DNA from: CAYPYI01 sp964415085
GTDB taxonomy: Bacteria > Bacillota > Clostridia > Tissierellales > Tissierellaceae
Length of the DNA: 64,000 nt
Direction of reading: 5' to 3'
NCBI GenBank assembly: GCA_964415085.1
Contig: CAYPYI010000001.1
Coordinates: 62,001-126,000, forward strand
Shown here: in pieces, positions 46,624 to 56,705 of the stretch
How positions within the stretch are numbered: the stretch's first letter is position 1
Layout of the letters: every line of letters starts with the position of its first letter
Notes under the pieces: generated by a model
Databases searched by the model: none
The model's input: the letters and a program-made list of their open reading frames with translations, nothing else
What the model was told of the DNA's origin: nothing
Position numbers and translations under genes: made by a program

Positions 46624-47316
46624 CTAAGGTAAATAATTTTTTAATCCATCATAATCTTTAATAATAATCTCCTTATTCCCAACTACATCAATATATCCTA
46701 ATTTTTTTAAACTCATTAATCTTCTACTAATAGTTTCTCTAGTTAATCCGCAATAGTTTGCTAGTTCTTCTCTGGTTAAATTAAGTCTTATACTTTTATT
46801 AAAGTTATTTTTTTCGTATAAATCTAATATTAAGCTAATTAAACGAACATAACTATCATTGGTGGCTAAATTTTGTGCTAGATTTTGTAATCTAACTAAT
46901 TTTTCATTCATTGCAGAAATGATTTTTATTCCTATAGAAGGATTTTCATTTATCAATTTAATTATACTATTTTGGTCTATGCTACATACTAATGATTCTT
47001 CTATAGCTTTAGCATTAAAATTATATTTCCCACTTTTAAATAAATCTAACTCCCCAGTAAAGTCTCCTGCTCCAAGAATATCTAAAATCTGTTCCTTACC
47101 ATCTATTGTAACCTTATATATTTTAACTTCCCCTTTATGAATAATTCTTAATTTATCTGATACTTCTCCTTCAGAAAATATTAATTCACCTTTATTATAT
47201 TTATCATGTCTAATAATACTACTTAGAAAATCTAATTCCTCATTAGATAAATCTTTAAATATAGGTACTCTTCCTTGGCATAAAGCTAAAGAGCAACTTT
47301 TACAAATATTTTTCAT
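46624..47316 (-). CDS. Crp/Fnr family transcriptional regulator
   Basis: A 230-residue Crp/Fnr regulator. Three or so N-terminal cysteines (MKNICKSCSLALCQG, then VPIFKDL) could hold a cluster, as in Fnr. A cNMP-binding fold follows (GELIFSEGEVSDKLRIIHKG), then a C-terminal helix-turn-helix (LTREELANYCGLTRETISRRL). I chose the ATG at 47316, after AAAGGTGAT; the frame opens three codons earlier. It probably controls the hemerythrin/ferredoxin genes next to it (inference). Confidence 0.88.
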   Translation of the reverse strand: MKNICKSCSLALCQGRVPIFKDLSNEELDFLSSIIRHDKYNKGELIFSEGEVSDKLRIIHKGEVKIYKVTIDGKEQILDILGAGDFTGELDLFKSGKYNFNAKAIEESLVCSIDQNSIIKLINENPSIGIKIISAMNEKLVRLQNLAQNLATNDSYVRLISLILDLYEKNNFNKSIRLNLTREELANYCGLTRETISRRLMSLKKLGYIDVVGNKEIIIKDYDGLKNYLP

Positions 47317-47389
47317 TATTATCACCTTTTATTCTTTTAGTTTATATAGGGTATACTATGTATATAATATATTTTAGGAGGTAATTAAA

Positions 47390-48028
47390 TTGAATATTAT
47401 AAAATTAGAAAATGTATATTTTAAGGATATATTACAAAATATTAATCTAAGTATAAATAAAAATGAGTATATATCTATCATAGGAAAATCTGGTAGTGGA
47501 AAAAGTACACTTCTTAGACTTATTGGGTCATTAAGTAACCCAACTTCTGGAAATATTTATTATCTTAATAAACCATATACCCAATATGATCCTATTAAAT
47601 TAAGAACTAATATTAGTTTTTCATTTCAAAATCCAATTTTGTTAGGTAGTATGGTAAAAGATAATTTTGAATTTGTATATGATATTAATAATTTAAGCTA
47701 TAATGAAGATGAAATTTTTTATTTTTTAGACTTGTTTAGTTTAAGTAAGGATATATTGGAAAAGTCTAATGACAATTTGTCCGGAGGAGAGGCTCAAAGA
47801 ATTTCTCTTATTAGAAACTTAATCCTAAAGCCGGATGTTTTATTATTAGATGAGATAACATCAGCATTAGATGAAAAAAATAGTATAATAATAATGGATG
47901 TTCTTAAAGAGTTAAATAAAAATACTACTATAATACAAGTAAGTCACAACATAGACCTTGCAAAAAGAGATGCTGACTATCTAATAGAGTTAAATGATGG
48001 CAAAATAATTAATAAGGAGGAATTATAA
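47390..48028 (+). CDS. ABC transporter ATP-binding protein (FetA/YbbL-like)
   Basis: A 212-residue single-domain ATPase. Walker A is GKSGSGKST, the signature is LSGGEAQR, and Walker B is VLLLDEITSALD, followed by the switch His in VSHNIDLA. It starts at TTG behind AGGAGGTAA. It overlaps the UPF0014 permease gene by one base (TAATG). FetAB/YbbLM in E. coli is linked to iron export and peroxide resistance; the pairing suggests the same type. Confidence 0.88.
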   Translation: MNIIKLENVYFKDILQNINLSINKNEYISIIGKSGSGKSTLLRLIGSLSNPTSGNIYYLNKPYTQYDPIKLRTNISFSFQNPILLGSMVKDNFEFVYDINNLSYNEDEIFYFLDLFSLSKDILEKSNDNLSGGEAQRISLIRNLILKPDVLLLDEITSALDEKNSIIIMDVLKELNKNTTIIQVSHNIDLAKRDADYLIELNDGKIINKEEL

Positions 48029-48758
48029 TGCAGTTAACAAATAAAGCTTTATTATTATCTTCTTCGCTAGTTATGATTTCAATATTTTTTTCTTACTGGC
48101 AAAAATTAAATCTAGAAAAAGATATAATAGTAGGTACTCTAAGAGCAATAGTTCAACTCTTTATTGTTGGTTATCTATTAAGCTATATTTTTAACTTAGA
48201 AAGTTATATCTTTACTACAATTTTATTAATTTTAATGATTTATAATGCTAGTATAACCTCAGCTAAAAGAGTTTCTAATATTAAAAATATAAAATTATTT
48301 TCTTTTATTTCTATTTTTATAGGTACAAGTGTTACCTTATTTATACTACTTATTTCTAAAGCTATAGTTTATGTTCCTAATGAAATAATCCCTATTTCAG
48401 GAATGATAATTAGTAACGCAATGGTAGCACTTAGCTTATCATTTAAAAATTTGTATTCAAATTTTGAATCTAACAAAAAACAAATAGAGACAAAGCTTTC
48501 ACTAGGTGCTAATAGATATCAAGCTTCTAAAGAGTTTATAAATGATGCTATAAAAACAGGAATGGTTCCTACTATCGACTCTTCTAAAACCTTAGGAATA
48601 GTTTCCCTTCCTGGTATGATGTCAGGCCTTATACTTGCAGGTGTTAGTCCTATAGATGCAGTCAAATATCAAATACTTGTCACTTTTATGTTAATTGCAA
48701 CAACTTCTATCTCATCTTTTATAGCCATATACTTATCTTATAAATCTTTTTATAATGA
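48028..48758 (+). CDS. ABC permease FetB/YbbM (UPF0014), cut by the gap
   Basis: The first 243 residues of a UPF0014 permease with about seven membrane helices. The conserved segment LSLGANRYQASKEFINDAI and the following DSSKTLGIVSLPGMMSGLILAG match the family well. Usual length is about 250-260, so only the last few residues are hidden in the run of N. It pairs with the ATPase before it. Confidence 0.9.
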
Positions 48759-48858
48759 NNNNNNNNNNNNNNNNNNNNNNNNNNNNNNNNNNNNNNNNNN
48801 NNNNNNNNNNNNNNNNNNNNNNNNNNNNNNNNNNNNNNNNNNNNNNNNNNNNNNNNNN
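48759..48858. other. assembly gap of 100 N
   Basis: Exactly 100 N, the conventional size for a gap of unknown length. It ends the fetB-like gene and cuts the 5' end of the following XRE regulator, so two contigs are joined here and real distance and order are not certain. Confidence 0.98.
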
Positions 48859-49219
48859 AGAAAATAATATTAATCAAAAAGATTTTGCTAAATATTTAAA
48901 TATAAGTAATTCAACTTTATCACAGTATGAATCAAATTTAAGAGTTCCTAATGATGAAATAAAAAAAGATATAGCTAAGCATTTTAATGTTTCAATGGAT
49001 TATCTAATGGGCTTATCTAATATTAAAAACCCTTATTCTACTGAATATAAAAATAATGTTGACTTAGGTTTAGATATACTTGAAATATTAGCGCATGAAG
49101 GTGAAATTTCTGATAAGTATCTTAAAGAAAATATAACTGAAGAAGAAAAAAATAGAATTTTAAATAATCTAAAAAAAATGATTGATATTTCTAAAATAAT
49201 TAATGATAAAAACTTTTAA
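48859..49219 (+). CDS. XRE family transcriptional regulator, 5' end missing
   Basis: About 119 C-terminal residues of a helix-turn-helix regulator. NQKDFAKYLNISNSTLSQYE is the HTH core, and HFNVSMDYLMGLS is the usual end of the XRE domain. A helical C-terminal part without a known domain follows (LDILEILAHEGEISDKYLKE). The start and first helix lie in the gap. It is followed by a strong terminator. Confidence 0.88.
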
Positions 49220-49221
49220 AA

Positions 49222-49263
49222 AAATACCCATAAATTAAACTTAGATTTAATTTGTGGGTATTT
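49222..49263. terminator. bidirectional terminator after the XRE gene
   Basis: Arms 49222-49239 and 49246-49263 form an 18-bp stem with one G-T pair, with A and T runs at either base. It lies between convergent genes. Confidence 0.8.
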
Positions 49264-49268
49264 ATATT

Positions 49269-50465
49269 TTATATTCCTATTAATACTATTAACTTAAAAA
49301 GATAATTTGCAAATATCCCTGCGACAATACCTCCAATGGTATGAGATAATATTGCTTTACTAGTTAACTCTCTAAAGTTTAATCCATCCATCATAGCAAC
49401 ATGGGTACTTAAATATCCACTCCAACACATACACATAGCAGTAAATACTGCAACATCATTTGCATTTACAATACCTTTTAATACCATATTAGGAACTAAT
49501 CCTATTGCTGCACCTGCAGCACCTAAAGCTGTTATTGGAACTGATATTGCCATAGGGGATGAAAATCCAAATAATGGTTTGGTTATAAAACTAATTTTTT
49601 CTCCAACCCATGGTAAAAATGCTACTCCTTCATAAGCTGCACCTGTATATATCCCATTATATGGTGCTCCATTTGTAAGTATCATAACTATACTACAAAT
49701 AATTAATACTCCTGGTACAATTGCAACACCTACTTTTACACCAGTCTCTCCACCTTCTAGCATTGTATTTAATAATCTTACTCCGGTACTTCCTTCACTA
49801 ATTTCCCTATATTCTAAAATATCATAAGTTGCTTTAGATGCATCTTCTGCTTCTTGCTCAATTCCATATATCTTTTTAGTTTGGTAAAGCATAATTCTAA
49901 CAGAAACTATACTCCCAATAATAGCTGCTATATTTCCTACTAATGCAGCTAATATAAAGTTTTCACCTGGAACATCAGGAAGCCCCATCATAAATACTGT
50001 AACTATCATTCCCATTCCAAAAGATGTTCCTAAATTCGTTAAAGCTGGCAACTGATATTTTTTAAAATATCTTCTAAATCTGTGATCATCAGCTAATGTA
50101 AGTACAGCTGCATTATCTGATAAATATGTAGTAAATATACTTATTATGCTTGCTCCTGGTAAATCATAAAGTGGTTTCATTAATGGAGATAATATTTTAT
50201 TAATCAAAGCTATTACCCCAAATTCTGTTAATATATTTGCCATAGCACCTGCTATAACAGCTATTGCAGTAATCTGAAATACTGTTGTAAGAAGTAAGTC
50301 ATAGGCAGTGGCTAGTAATGTATTAACTGCATTCATAAAGCCCATTTTGCTTCCTAAAGCCGCAAAGAAAAGCCCTATTAGTACAATGCATACAAAAGCT
50401 TCAATGCTTACAGCTTTTTTCAAAATAAGGCCATCTAGATCATTATTATTTTTAGTCTTATCCAT
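49269..50465 (-). CDS. Gate-domain (nucleoside-recognition-like) membrane protein
   Basis: A 398-residue polytopic protein with about nine membrane helices. Two Gate-type regions are seen (AGAMANILTEFGVIALINKIL and ALGAAGAAIGLVPNMVLKGI), with the motif YLSDNAAVLTLADD. It resembles the YjiH/nucleoside-recognition group; substrate and direction are unknown. The ribosome binding site is AAGGAGGAATTT. It lies downstream of the glycerol dehydrogenase gene after a strong terminator. Confidence 0.72.
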   Translation of the reverse strand: MDKTKNNNDLDGLILKKAVSIEAFVCIVLIGLFFAALGSKMGFMNAVNTLLATAYDLLLTTVFQITAIAVIAGAMANILTEFGVIALINKILSPLMKPLYDLPGASIISIFTTYLSDNAAVLTLADDHRFRRYFKKYQLPALTNLGTSFGMGMIVTVFMMGLPDVPGENFILAALVGNIAAIIGSIVSVRIMLYQTKKIYGIEQEAEDASKATYDILEYREISEGSTGVRLLNTMLEGGETGVKVGVAIVPGVLIICSIVMILTNGAPYNGIYTGAAYEGVAFLPWVGEKISFITKPLFGFSSPMAISVPITALGAAGAAIGLVPNMVLKGIVNANDVAVFTAMCMCWSGYLSTHVAMMDGLNFRELTSKAILSHTIGGIVAGIFANYLFKLIVLIGI

Positions 50466-50525
50466 AAATTCCTCCTTAATCTTTTATATTATTATAACAT
50501 TTAAAAAAATATATTACTATCAAAT

Positions 50526-50556
50526 AAAGATGGCTTCCTAAAAGGAAGCCATCTTT
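50526..50556 (-). terminator. terminator after the glycerol dehydrogenase gene
   Basis: Perfect 14-bp arms (50526-50539, 50543-50556), with TTTATTTG following on the minus strand. Confidence 0.82.
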
Positions 50557-50566
50557 TATAAATTAA

Positions 50567-51661
50567 TTATCTAAACATCTCTACAATAGAATCTGCTGCA
50601 AGCATTGCATCAAATAATTTCTCTGGCGTAACTCCACCTAACATATTATGGATACTTTCTCCTTCTTGACAAGCTAATATGCTGGCTTCTTTTAACTGTT
50701 CTTTGTGTTTTTCCTTATCTAAACCAATTTCTTCTAAATTAACAGGTAGACCTACTGCATCACAAAATGATACAACTTCATATAACTCATCTTGACATGC
50801 CCCTTCTAATACAAGCTGCACAATAGTACCATATGCTACTAGTTCTCCATGACTCATATGACTACATTCTTTTACAATGGTAAGACCATTATAGATTGAA
50901 TGTGCTGCTGCAAGCCCTCCATTCTCAGCACCCACACCACTTAAATAAGTGTTTGCCTCAACAACTTTTTCTAATGCAGGTATTACAACTTTATTTTCAA
51001 CTGCTAATTTTGCCTCTTCTCCATATTCAATTAAAGTTTCATAACATAATTTTGCTAATGCAAATCCTGCTTCTGTATGTCCACCAAAAGCCAAAGTAGG
51101 AGATAATGTTTCTCTACATGCTCTTGCTTCAAAGTAAGTTGCTAGTGCATCTCCCATTCCTGATACTAAAAATCTTACTGGAGCATTAGCTACTACTTCT
51201 GTATCAACAATAACTACATTTGGATTTACAGGATAAAATAAATAATCACTAAATTCTCCTTCTTCTGTATAAATAACTGAAAGAGCTGTACATGGAGCAT
51301 CTGTTGCTACAACAGTTGGAACAATTACTATTGGTAAGTTTTCTTTATAAGCTACAGCTTTTGCTGTATCTATAGTTTTTCCCCCACCTACCCCAACTAC
51401 TACATCTGATTTGTTTTCTCTAATTAAGTCTATAATTCTATCTATTTCTTTCCAAGTACTTTCTCCATTAAACTCCTCAAATACTAAATTTATATCTGAT
51501 CCTTCAAAGCTTTTTTCTATCTTTGATTTAGTTGCTTTCATTCCTGATCTACTACCTATAACATAAAATGATTTACCTAACATTTCAGTGTGATCCTTCA
51601 TCTTGTATAATACATCTTTTTCTTGTACATATCTTGATGGTGTTCTCATTAATCTTTCCAC
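50567..51661 (-). CDS. gldA: glycerol dehydrogenase (iron-type alcohol dehydrogenase family)
   Basis: A 364-residue NAD-dependent GldA-type enzyme that oxidises glycerol to dihydroxyacetone. VGVGGGKTIDTAKAVA is the nucleotide-binding motif, PTVVATDAPCTALSV follows, and the metal ligands are in GMGDALATYFEA, AAHSIYNG and SHGELVAYG. Length is normal. It starts at GTG behind AAGGAGTGAT. No dihydroxyacetone kinase is adjacent, so the pathway it serves is not shown. Confidence 0.93.
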   Translation of the reverse strand: MERLMRTPSRYVQEKDVLYKMKDHTEMLGKSFYVIGSRSGMKATKSKIEKSFEGSDINLVFEEFNGESTWKEIDRIIDLIRENKSDVVVGVGGGKTIDTAKAVAYKENLPIVIVPTVVATDAPCTALSVIYTEEGEFSDYLFYPVNPNVVIVDTEVVANAPVRFLVSGMGDALATYFEARACRETLSPTLAFGGHTEAGFALAKLCYETLIEYGEEAKLAVENKVVIPALEKVVEANTYLSGVGAENGGLAAAHSIYNGLTIVKECSHMSHGELVAYGTIVQLVLEGACQDELYEVVSFCDAVGLPVNLEEIGLDKEKHKEQLKEASILACQEGESIHNMLGGVTPEKLFDAMLAADSIVEMFR

Positions 51662-51806
51662 AATATCACTCCTTATTTATCTTTGTTAATTATTTGTCTA
51701 ATAATATAATACTATATAAGGGTATTATTTCCAAGTTGAAAAGTTAATTTATTATTAAGTTAATTTCATATTTTCAGGGTATAGTATTAGAAAAGGAAGG
51801 GATAGT

Positions 51807-52973
51807 ATGCTAAGTAGTTTTTTTATAAATAAAGTATTATTAAATAAAGATTTATCTTCAAATGCTGATAGGACTAAAATAGGTCTCATTTCTGGGGTCT
51901 TTGGAGTTGTTCTTAATTTACTACTTTTTATTATTAAAGTATCAGTAGGACTTGTTGTTAATTCTATAGCTGTTTTAGCAGATGCTTTTAATAATTTATC
52001 CGATGCCCTATCATCTGTTATAACTATAGTAGGATTTAAATTATCAAGTTTGCCTGCTGATAAAGAACATCCTTATGGACATGGTAGGATGGAATATATA
52101 ACAGCTCTTGTTATAGCAGTTTTGGTACTACTTGTTGGATTTGAGTTTTCAAAAAGTTCTTTTGATAGAATCAAAAGTCCCAAGGATTTAAATTTTCAAT
52201 TAATACCTTTTTTAATACTTGTTTTATCTATAATATTCAAACTTTTTCTATATAATTTTAATAAATCATTATCAATAAAAATTGAATCTCCTGCGCTTTT
52301 AGCAACAGCAACTGATGCTTTAGGAGATATTTTTACCACTATTGTAATAGCTTTATCTCTAATTATTTCTAACTTCACTAGTTTTCCTATAGATGGATAT
52401 ATTGGCCTTTTAGTTTCTATTATAATAATATATTCAGGATTTACTTTAATAAAAGATACTATAAGTACCTTGCTTGGAAAAACTTTGGATGATAGTATAT
52501 TACAAGAAATAGAAGAACATGTTCTTAGTTACAAATATATTTCTGGTGTGCATGATTTAAATATTCATAACTATGGCCCAGGAAAAGTACTTGCAACTAT
52601 TCATGTTGAATTTCCTGATACTGTGTCCGTTATAGATATTCATAGAATTATTGATCAAGCTGAAAGAGAAATATCTAATAAATTTAATATAGATATGCTT
52701 ATTCATATGGACCCAATAACTTCTAATAAAAAAGAAGTTAAAATGAAAAATGAAATTAGAAAAAGCTTGGAGTCTAAAAAAGAAATATTCTCTATACATG
52801 ATTTTCGTATTAACTATGAAACTAAAGAAATTATATTCGATCTTATAGTAGATGGTGATATTATTTGTTCACTTGATGACGAAACTGAAATAATAAATGA
52901 AACATGTAAATATATTGGTAAGTTATATCCAAATTATAATATCAATATAAAACTATCTAAAGAATTTATTTAA
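51807..52973 (+). CDS. cation diffusion facilitator transporter
   Basis: A 388-residue CDF exporter with six membrane helices and a long C-terminal cytosolic part with a doubled ferredoxin-like region. The helix-2 metal motif is NNLSD (Asn-x3-Asp) and the helix-5 motif is DALGD (Asp-x3-Asp). An Asn-Asp-Asp-Asp site is typical of manganese exporters such as MntE, so Mn2+ is the best guess. AAGGAAGGG site. It is alone, ending at a bidirectional terminator. Confidence 0.9.
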   Translation: MLSSFFINKVLLNKDLSSNADRTKIGLISGVFGVVLNLLLFIIKVSVGLVVNSIAVLADAFNNLSDALSSVITIVGFKLSSLPADKEHPYGHGRMEYITALVIAVLVLLVGFEFSKSSFDRIKSPKDLNFQLIPFLILVLSIIFKLFLYNFNKSLSIKIESPALLATATDALGDIFTTIVIALSLIISNFTSFPIDGYIGLLVSIIIIYSGFTLIKDTISTLLGKTLDDSILQEIEEHVLSYKYISGVHDLNIHNYGPGKVLATIHVEFPDTVSVIDIHRIIDQAEREISNKFNIDMLIHMDPITSNKKEVKMKNEIRKSLESKKEIFSIHDFRINYETKEIIFDLIVDGDIICSLDDETEIINETCKYIGKLYPNYNINIKLSKEFI

Positions 52974-53019
52974 AAATAGCTGCCAGTAACTAAAATTAAT
53001 TAGTTATAAGCAGCTATTT
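52974..53019. terminator. bidirectional terminator CDF/yclQ
   Basis: AAATAGCTGC (52974-52983) pairs with GCAGCTATTT (53010-53019), with an inner TAACTAA/TTAGTTA stem. It separates convergent genes. Confidence 0.8.
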
Positions 53020-53020
53020 C

Positions 53021-53986
53021 TTAATTAAGGCTATTTAATACATCATCGACCATTATACTTGTAGCATTAAGTCCTCCTGCAGCTACATACCAAACTTCAG
53101 ATGTTAAATAAATAATATTTCCATCTTTATAAGCTTTTGTTCCTTTTACTATATCATTTTCAAGCATATCCTTTGCATAAGTTTCCCCACCAGCTATAAC
53201 TGCTCTATCCATAACATATAGGTAATCTGGATCAATCTCTTTTAAATATTCGAAGTTTACTTTTTGTCCATGATTACTAACTTCTATGTTTTCATCTGCT
53301 GGTTTTATACCAAATTCATTATATAATATACCAAATCTTGAATCTTCTCCATATACACTCATGTTTCCATCATTTGTCATTAAAAATAATCCATTTTTAT
53401 TATTTTCTTTAACTTTTTCATTTAAAGTTTCAATCTTTCCATCAATTTCAGCTAACTTTTGATCAGCTAAATCATCTATTGTAAAGATTTCTTTAAGTGT
53501 AGATATATTTTCTTTAAAGGAATTCATATAATTACTTCCATCTACTGTTACATATAAAGTTGGAGCTATCTTTGAAAATTCTTCATATAATTCAGCTTGT
53601 CTTCCAGAAATTATTATTAAGTCAGGTTCTATTTCAAAAATTTTATCAAAATTAGGCTCAAATAATGTTCCTAAATCCTCATATTTATCATCTTTATATT
53701 TATCTAAATAACTAGGAACACTTTTTTTGGGAAGACCTACAATATCAATTCCTAGTGCATCTAATGTATCTAAGCTACCATAATCAAATACAACTATATT
53801 TTCAGGATTTTTCTTTATTTTAACTTCTCCTAATTCATGTACTATACTTATTTCTTGATTTTCTAATTCATTATTTTCTGAAATAACTTCCTCATTATCA
53901 TTATTATCATTACTACTACATCCTACTGCTAATACTATTATTAACATACTAATCATAACCAATGTTATTTTTTTACTTAATTTCAT
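53021..53986 (-). CDS. siderophore ABC transporter, substrate-binding lipoprotein (YclQ-like)
   Basis: A 321-residue exported binding protein. The lipobox AVGC ends the signal peptide at about residue 23. An acidic Asn-rich linker follows, then two TroA-like lobes joined by a helix. The start of the binding fold is GEVKIKKNPENIVVFDYGSL, as in YclQ, which binds petrobactin in Bacillus. It is the last gene of the yclNOPQ-type operon. AGGGGTG site. Confidence 0.9.
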   Translation of the reverse strand: MKLSKKITLVMISMLIIVLAVGCSSNDNNDNEEVISENNELENQEISIVHELGEVKIKKNPENIVVFDYGSLDTLDALGIDIVGLPKKSVPSYLDKYKDDKYEDLGTLFEPNFDKIFEIEPDLIIISGRQAELYEEFSKIAPTLYVTVDGSNYMNSFKENISTLKEIFTIDDLADQKLAEIDGKIETLNEKVKENNKNGLFLMTNDGNMSVYGEDSRFGILYNEFGIKPADENIEVSNHGQKVNFEYLKEIDPDYLYVMDRAVIAGGETYAKDMLENDIVKGTKAYKDGNIIYLTSEVWYVAAGGLNATSIMVDDVLNSLN

Positions 53987-54005
53987 TATTACACCCCTAT
54001 TTTAT

Positions 54006-54761
54006 TTAATAATATACACAAAGTCTCATATCATCCATTTGCTTTATTTTAAAATCTAAATCATAAATACTTTTTAAAATTTTCTCATTTATAATATTCT
54101 TTTTTGACCCATCTTCCACCACCTTTCCATCTTTCATTGCAAGTACATAATCTGAATATTTAGATGCAAAATTTATATCATGTATTACAATCAATATTGT
54201 TTTATTAAAGTCTTTTACTAAATTTTGCAAAATTTGCATAATTTCTACTGAATGTTTCATATCTAAATTATTTAAAGGTTCATCTAACAGTATATACTCT
54301 GTATCTTGAGCTATTACCATAGCGATATAGGCTCTTTGTCTTTGACCACCACTAAGTTCATCTAGATATTTATCCTTTATCTCTTCTAGCTTCATGTATT
54401 TCAGTGTTCTATCTATTATTTCTTTATCTTCATTATTTAAATTCCCATTTGAATATGGAAACCTCCCAAATGATACAAGTTCTTTTACTGTTAATTTTAA
54501 ACTTATATTATTTGACTGTTTTAAAATTGATATTACTTTTGATAACTCTTTTGTATCCCACTGTTTTAAAGACTTATCATTTATAATAACTTCGCCTTCA
54601 TAATCATCAATAAGTCTTGCCATAATTGATAAAAGTGTAGATTTCCCTGCACCATTTGGGCCTATAAAAGATGTTATACTACCTTTTTTTATAGTTGTAT
54701 TTACATTTTTGACAACTGTTTTATTTCCGAATGATTTAGATACATTTTTAATTTCTATCAT
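54006..54761 (-). CDS. siderophore ABC transporter, ATP-binding protein (YclP-like)
   Basis: A 251-residue FecE-type ATPase. Walker A is GPNGAGKST, signature LSGGQRQRAYIA, Walker B YILLDEPLNNLD, and the switch region VIHDINFA. The start overlaps the upstream permease stop (ATGA). It powers import through the two permeases. Confidence 0.93.
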   Translation of the reverse strand: MIEIKNVSKSFGNKTVVKNVNTTIKKGSITSFIGPNGAGKSTLLSIMARLIDDYEGEVIINDKSLKQWDTKELSKVISILKQSNNISLKLTVKELVSFGRFPYSNGNLNNEDKEIIDRTLKYMKLEEIKDKYLDELSGGQRQRAYIAMVIAQDTEYILLDEPLNNLDMKHSVEIMQILQNLVKDFNKTILIVIHDINFASKYSDYVLAMKDGKVVEDGSKKNIINEKILKSIYDLDFKIKQMDDMRLCVYY

Positions 54762-55708
54762 TTTGTATTCTCCCTTAATAATAAATATATAAAGTAAATT
54801 CCCCCAACAAAGTTTATCATTACACTAATTGGTGTGCTAAAGTTTAATAGCCTTTCTAAAATTGTTTGTCCTACAATTAGAAATACAACTGATATTAAAG
54901 AGGAAATTATAATAAGCTTTCTATGTTCATATCCTGTCATAACACTTCTAGCTAGATTTACAACAAGTATTCCTAAAAAAGTTATAGGACCTACTAGAGC
55001 TGTTGAGATTGAAATTAAAACTGAAACTAGAAGTAATAATTTTTTAGTTTCTTTTTCATAGTCAACTCCTAGTGTAATTGCCATATCTCGACCTAATGCG
55101 AGACAATCTAAGGTTTTATTAATTTTAAATAGGTATATAAATATACTCACAACAATAAAACTAGATATTAATAATATATTTGTATTTATATTATTAAATG
55201 AAGCATACATTTTACCCTGCAAATGAGCAAACTCATTGGGATCTATCATCATTTGCATAAAAGATGAAATGCTTTGAAAAAGTGTTCCTAAAATCATCCC
55301 CACTAATAGAAGCATCATAATATCTTTATTAATCTTTGAAAATATTAAATTATATAGTATCAATGAAAATATAAGCATTATTAAAACATTTACAAAAAAG
55401 TTTATATTTTTATTAATAACTAATATACTGCTTGATGAAAAAATATAAATAATAAGTGTTTGAACAAATAGATATAGTGAATCTAAACCCATTATGCTAG
55501 GAGTCAAAATAATATTATTACTTATTGTCTGAAATATAGTTGTAGATAAGGCAATAGTAATCGCAGTAATTATAATTGCTAAAACTTTCGGTAACCTTCT
55601 AGATAACAGGTATTCTATATTTTTCTGAGTAACTCCTTGAAAAATAAAAATTAATGAACTAATAGCTATAACTATTATAAGTAGAAGTATTATTTTTTTA
55701 TTATTCAT
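54758..55708 (-). CDS. siderophore ABC transporter, permease 2 (YclO-like)
   Basis: A 316-residue FecCD permease with about nine helices. The family stretch VGPITFLGILVVNLAR with LIISSLISVVFLIVG is in the C-terminal third, and SRRLPKVLAIIITA begins the fold. It overlaps the first permease by eight bases. The GGGGGACAA region serves as ribosome binding site. Confidence 0.92.
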   Translation of the reverse strand: MNNKKIILLLIIVIAISSLIFIFQGVTQKNIEYLLSRRLPKVLAIIITAITIALSTTIFQTISNNIILTPSIMGLDSLYLFVQTLIIYIFSSSSILVINKNINFFVNVLIMLIFSLILYNLIFSKINKDIMMLLLVGMILGTLFQSISSFMQMMIDPNEFAHLQGKMYASFNNINTNILLISSFIVVSIFIYLFKINKTLDCLALGRDMAITLGVDYEKETKKLLLLVSVLISISTALVGPITFLGILVVNLARSVMTGYEHRKLIIISSLISVVFLIVGQTILERLLNFSTPISVMINFVGGIYFIYLLLRENTK

Positions 55709-56651
55709 TGTTTGTCCCCCTAAATAAAAGAAATAAAAATACTATACTACCTATAATTCCTACTGTTAGGCTAATTGAAACTTCATAAGGATAAATTATA
55801 ATTCTTCCTAATATATCACATAACAGTAAAAATATTGATCCAAATAATGCGGTAGTTAAAACATTGTTTTTCATATTATCTCCATTAATTAAAGAAACTA
55901 TATTAGGAATAATAAGACCTAAAAATGGAATTCTTCCTACTATTATTATTACTACTGATGATAGTAGGGCTACTATTGATATGCCTATATTTACTACTCT
56001 TTTATAATTCAATCCTAAGTTTACAGAAAAATCTTCCCCCATCCCAGCTATTGTAAATTTATTTGCATAAATATAGCTCATTATAAGTAGTGGGATAGAT
56101 AAAAATAGTAATTCATATCTACCTTTAATAATCATTGAAAAGTCTCCCATAAGCCAAGATGATATATTTTGAACTAAATCATATCTATAAGCTATAAAAG
56201 TAGTAATTGAATCTATAATATTTCCTATCATTATTCCTATTAAAGGTATCATCACACTACTTTTCACCTTTACCTTATTTAAAATATTTACAAATAAAAA
56301 CGTACCTAATAAAGCAAATATAAAAGAAATTATCATTCTTTCATATATTGTATTGCTCTTAAATACTACTATAGAAACTAGTAAGCCTAGTTTAGCAGAA
56401 TCTATAGTTCCTGCTGTAGTAGGTGATACAAATTTATTTTTACTTATTTGCTGCATAATCATACCTGAAATACTCATAGCCATACCAGCTATTATTATGC
56501 TAAATAGTCTTGGTATTCTACTTAAGTACATTATTTCTATTTTTTCCATATTATTTTGTAATAAATCATTTATTGTTATACTATTAACCCCTATAAATAA
56601 AGATATTATAGAGACTATAATTAATATAACTATTAAATAAGTATTTTTCAT
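55701..56651 (-). CDS. siderophore ABC transporter, permease 1 (YclN-like)
   Basis: A 316-residue FecCD permease. LSRIPRLFSIIIAGMAMSISG near the start and VGRIPFLGLIIPNIV are family-typical, with about nine helices. I chose the ATG at 56651 behind GAGGTTGATT; the ATG at 56663 lies in that site. First gene of the yclNOPQ-type operon, divergent from an AraC regulator. Confidence 0.92.
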   Translation of the reverse strand: MKNTYLIVILIIVSIISLFIGVNSITINDLLQNNMEKIEIMYLSRIPRLFSIIIAGMAMSISGMIMQQISKNKFVSPTTAGTIDSAKLGLLVSIVVFKSNTIYERMIISFIFALLGTFLFVNILNKVKVKSSVMIPLIGIMIGNIIDSITTFIAYRYDLVQNISSWLMGDFSMIIKGRYELLFLSIPLLIMSYIYANKFTIAGMGEDFSVNLGLNYKRVVNIGISIVALLSSVVIIIVGRIPFLGLIIPNIVSLINGDNMKNNVLTTALFGSIFLLLCDILGRIIIYPYEVSISLTVGIIGSIVFLFLLFRGTNNE

Positions 56652-56705
56652 AATCAACCTCATTGCTGTATTTTTATATTAGTGATATAATTATTATAGT
56701 TTCTT

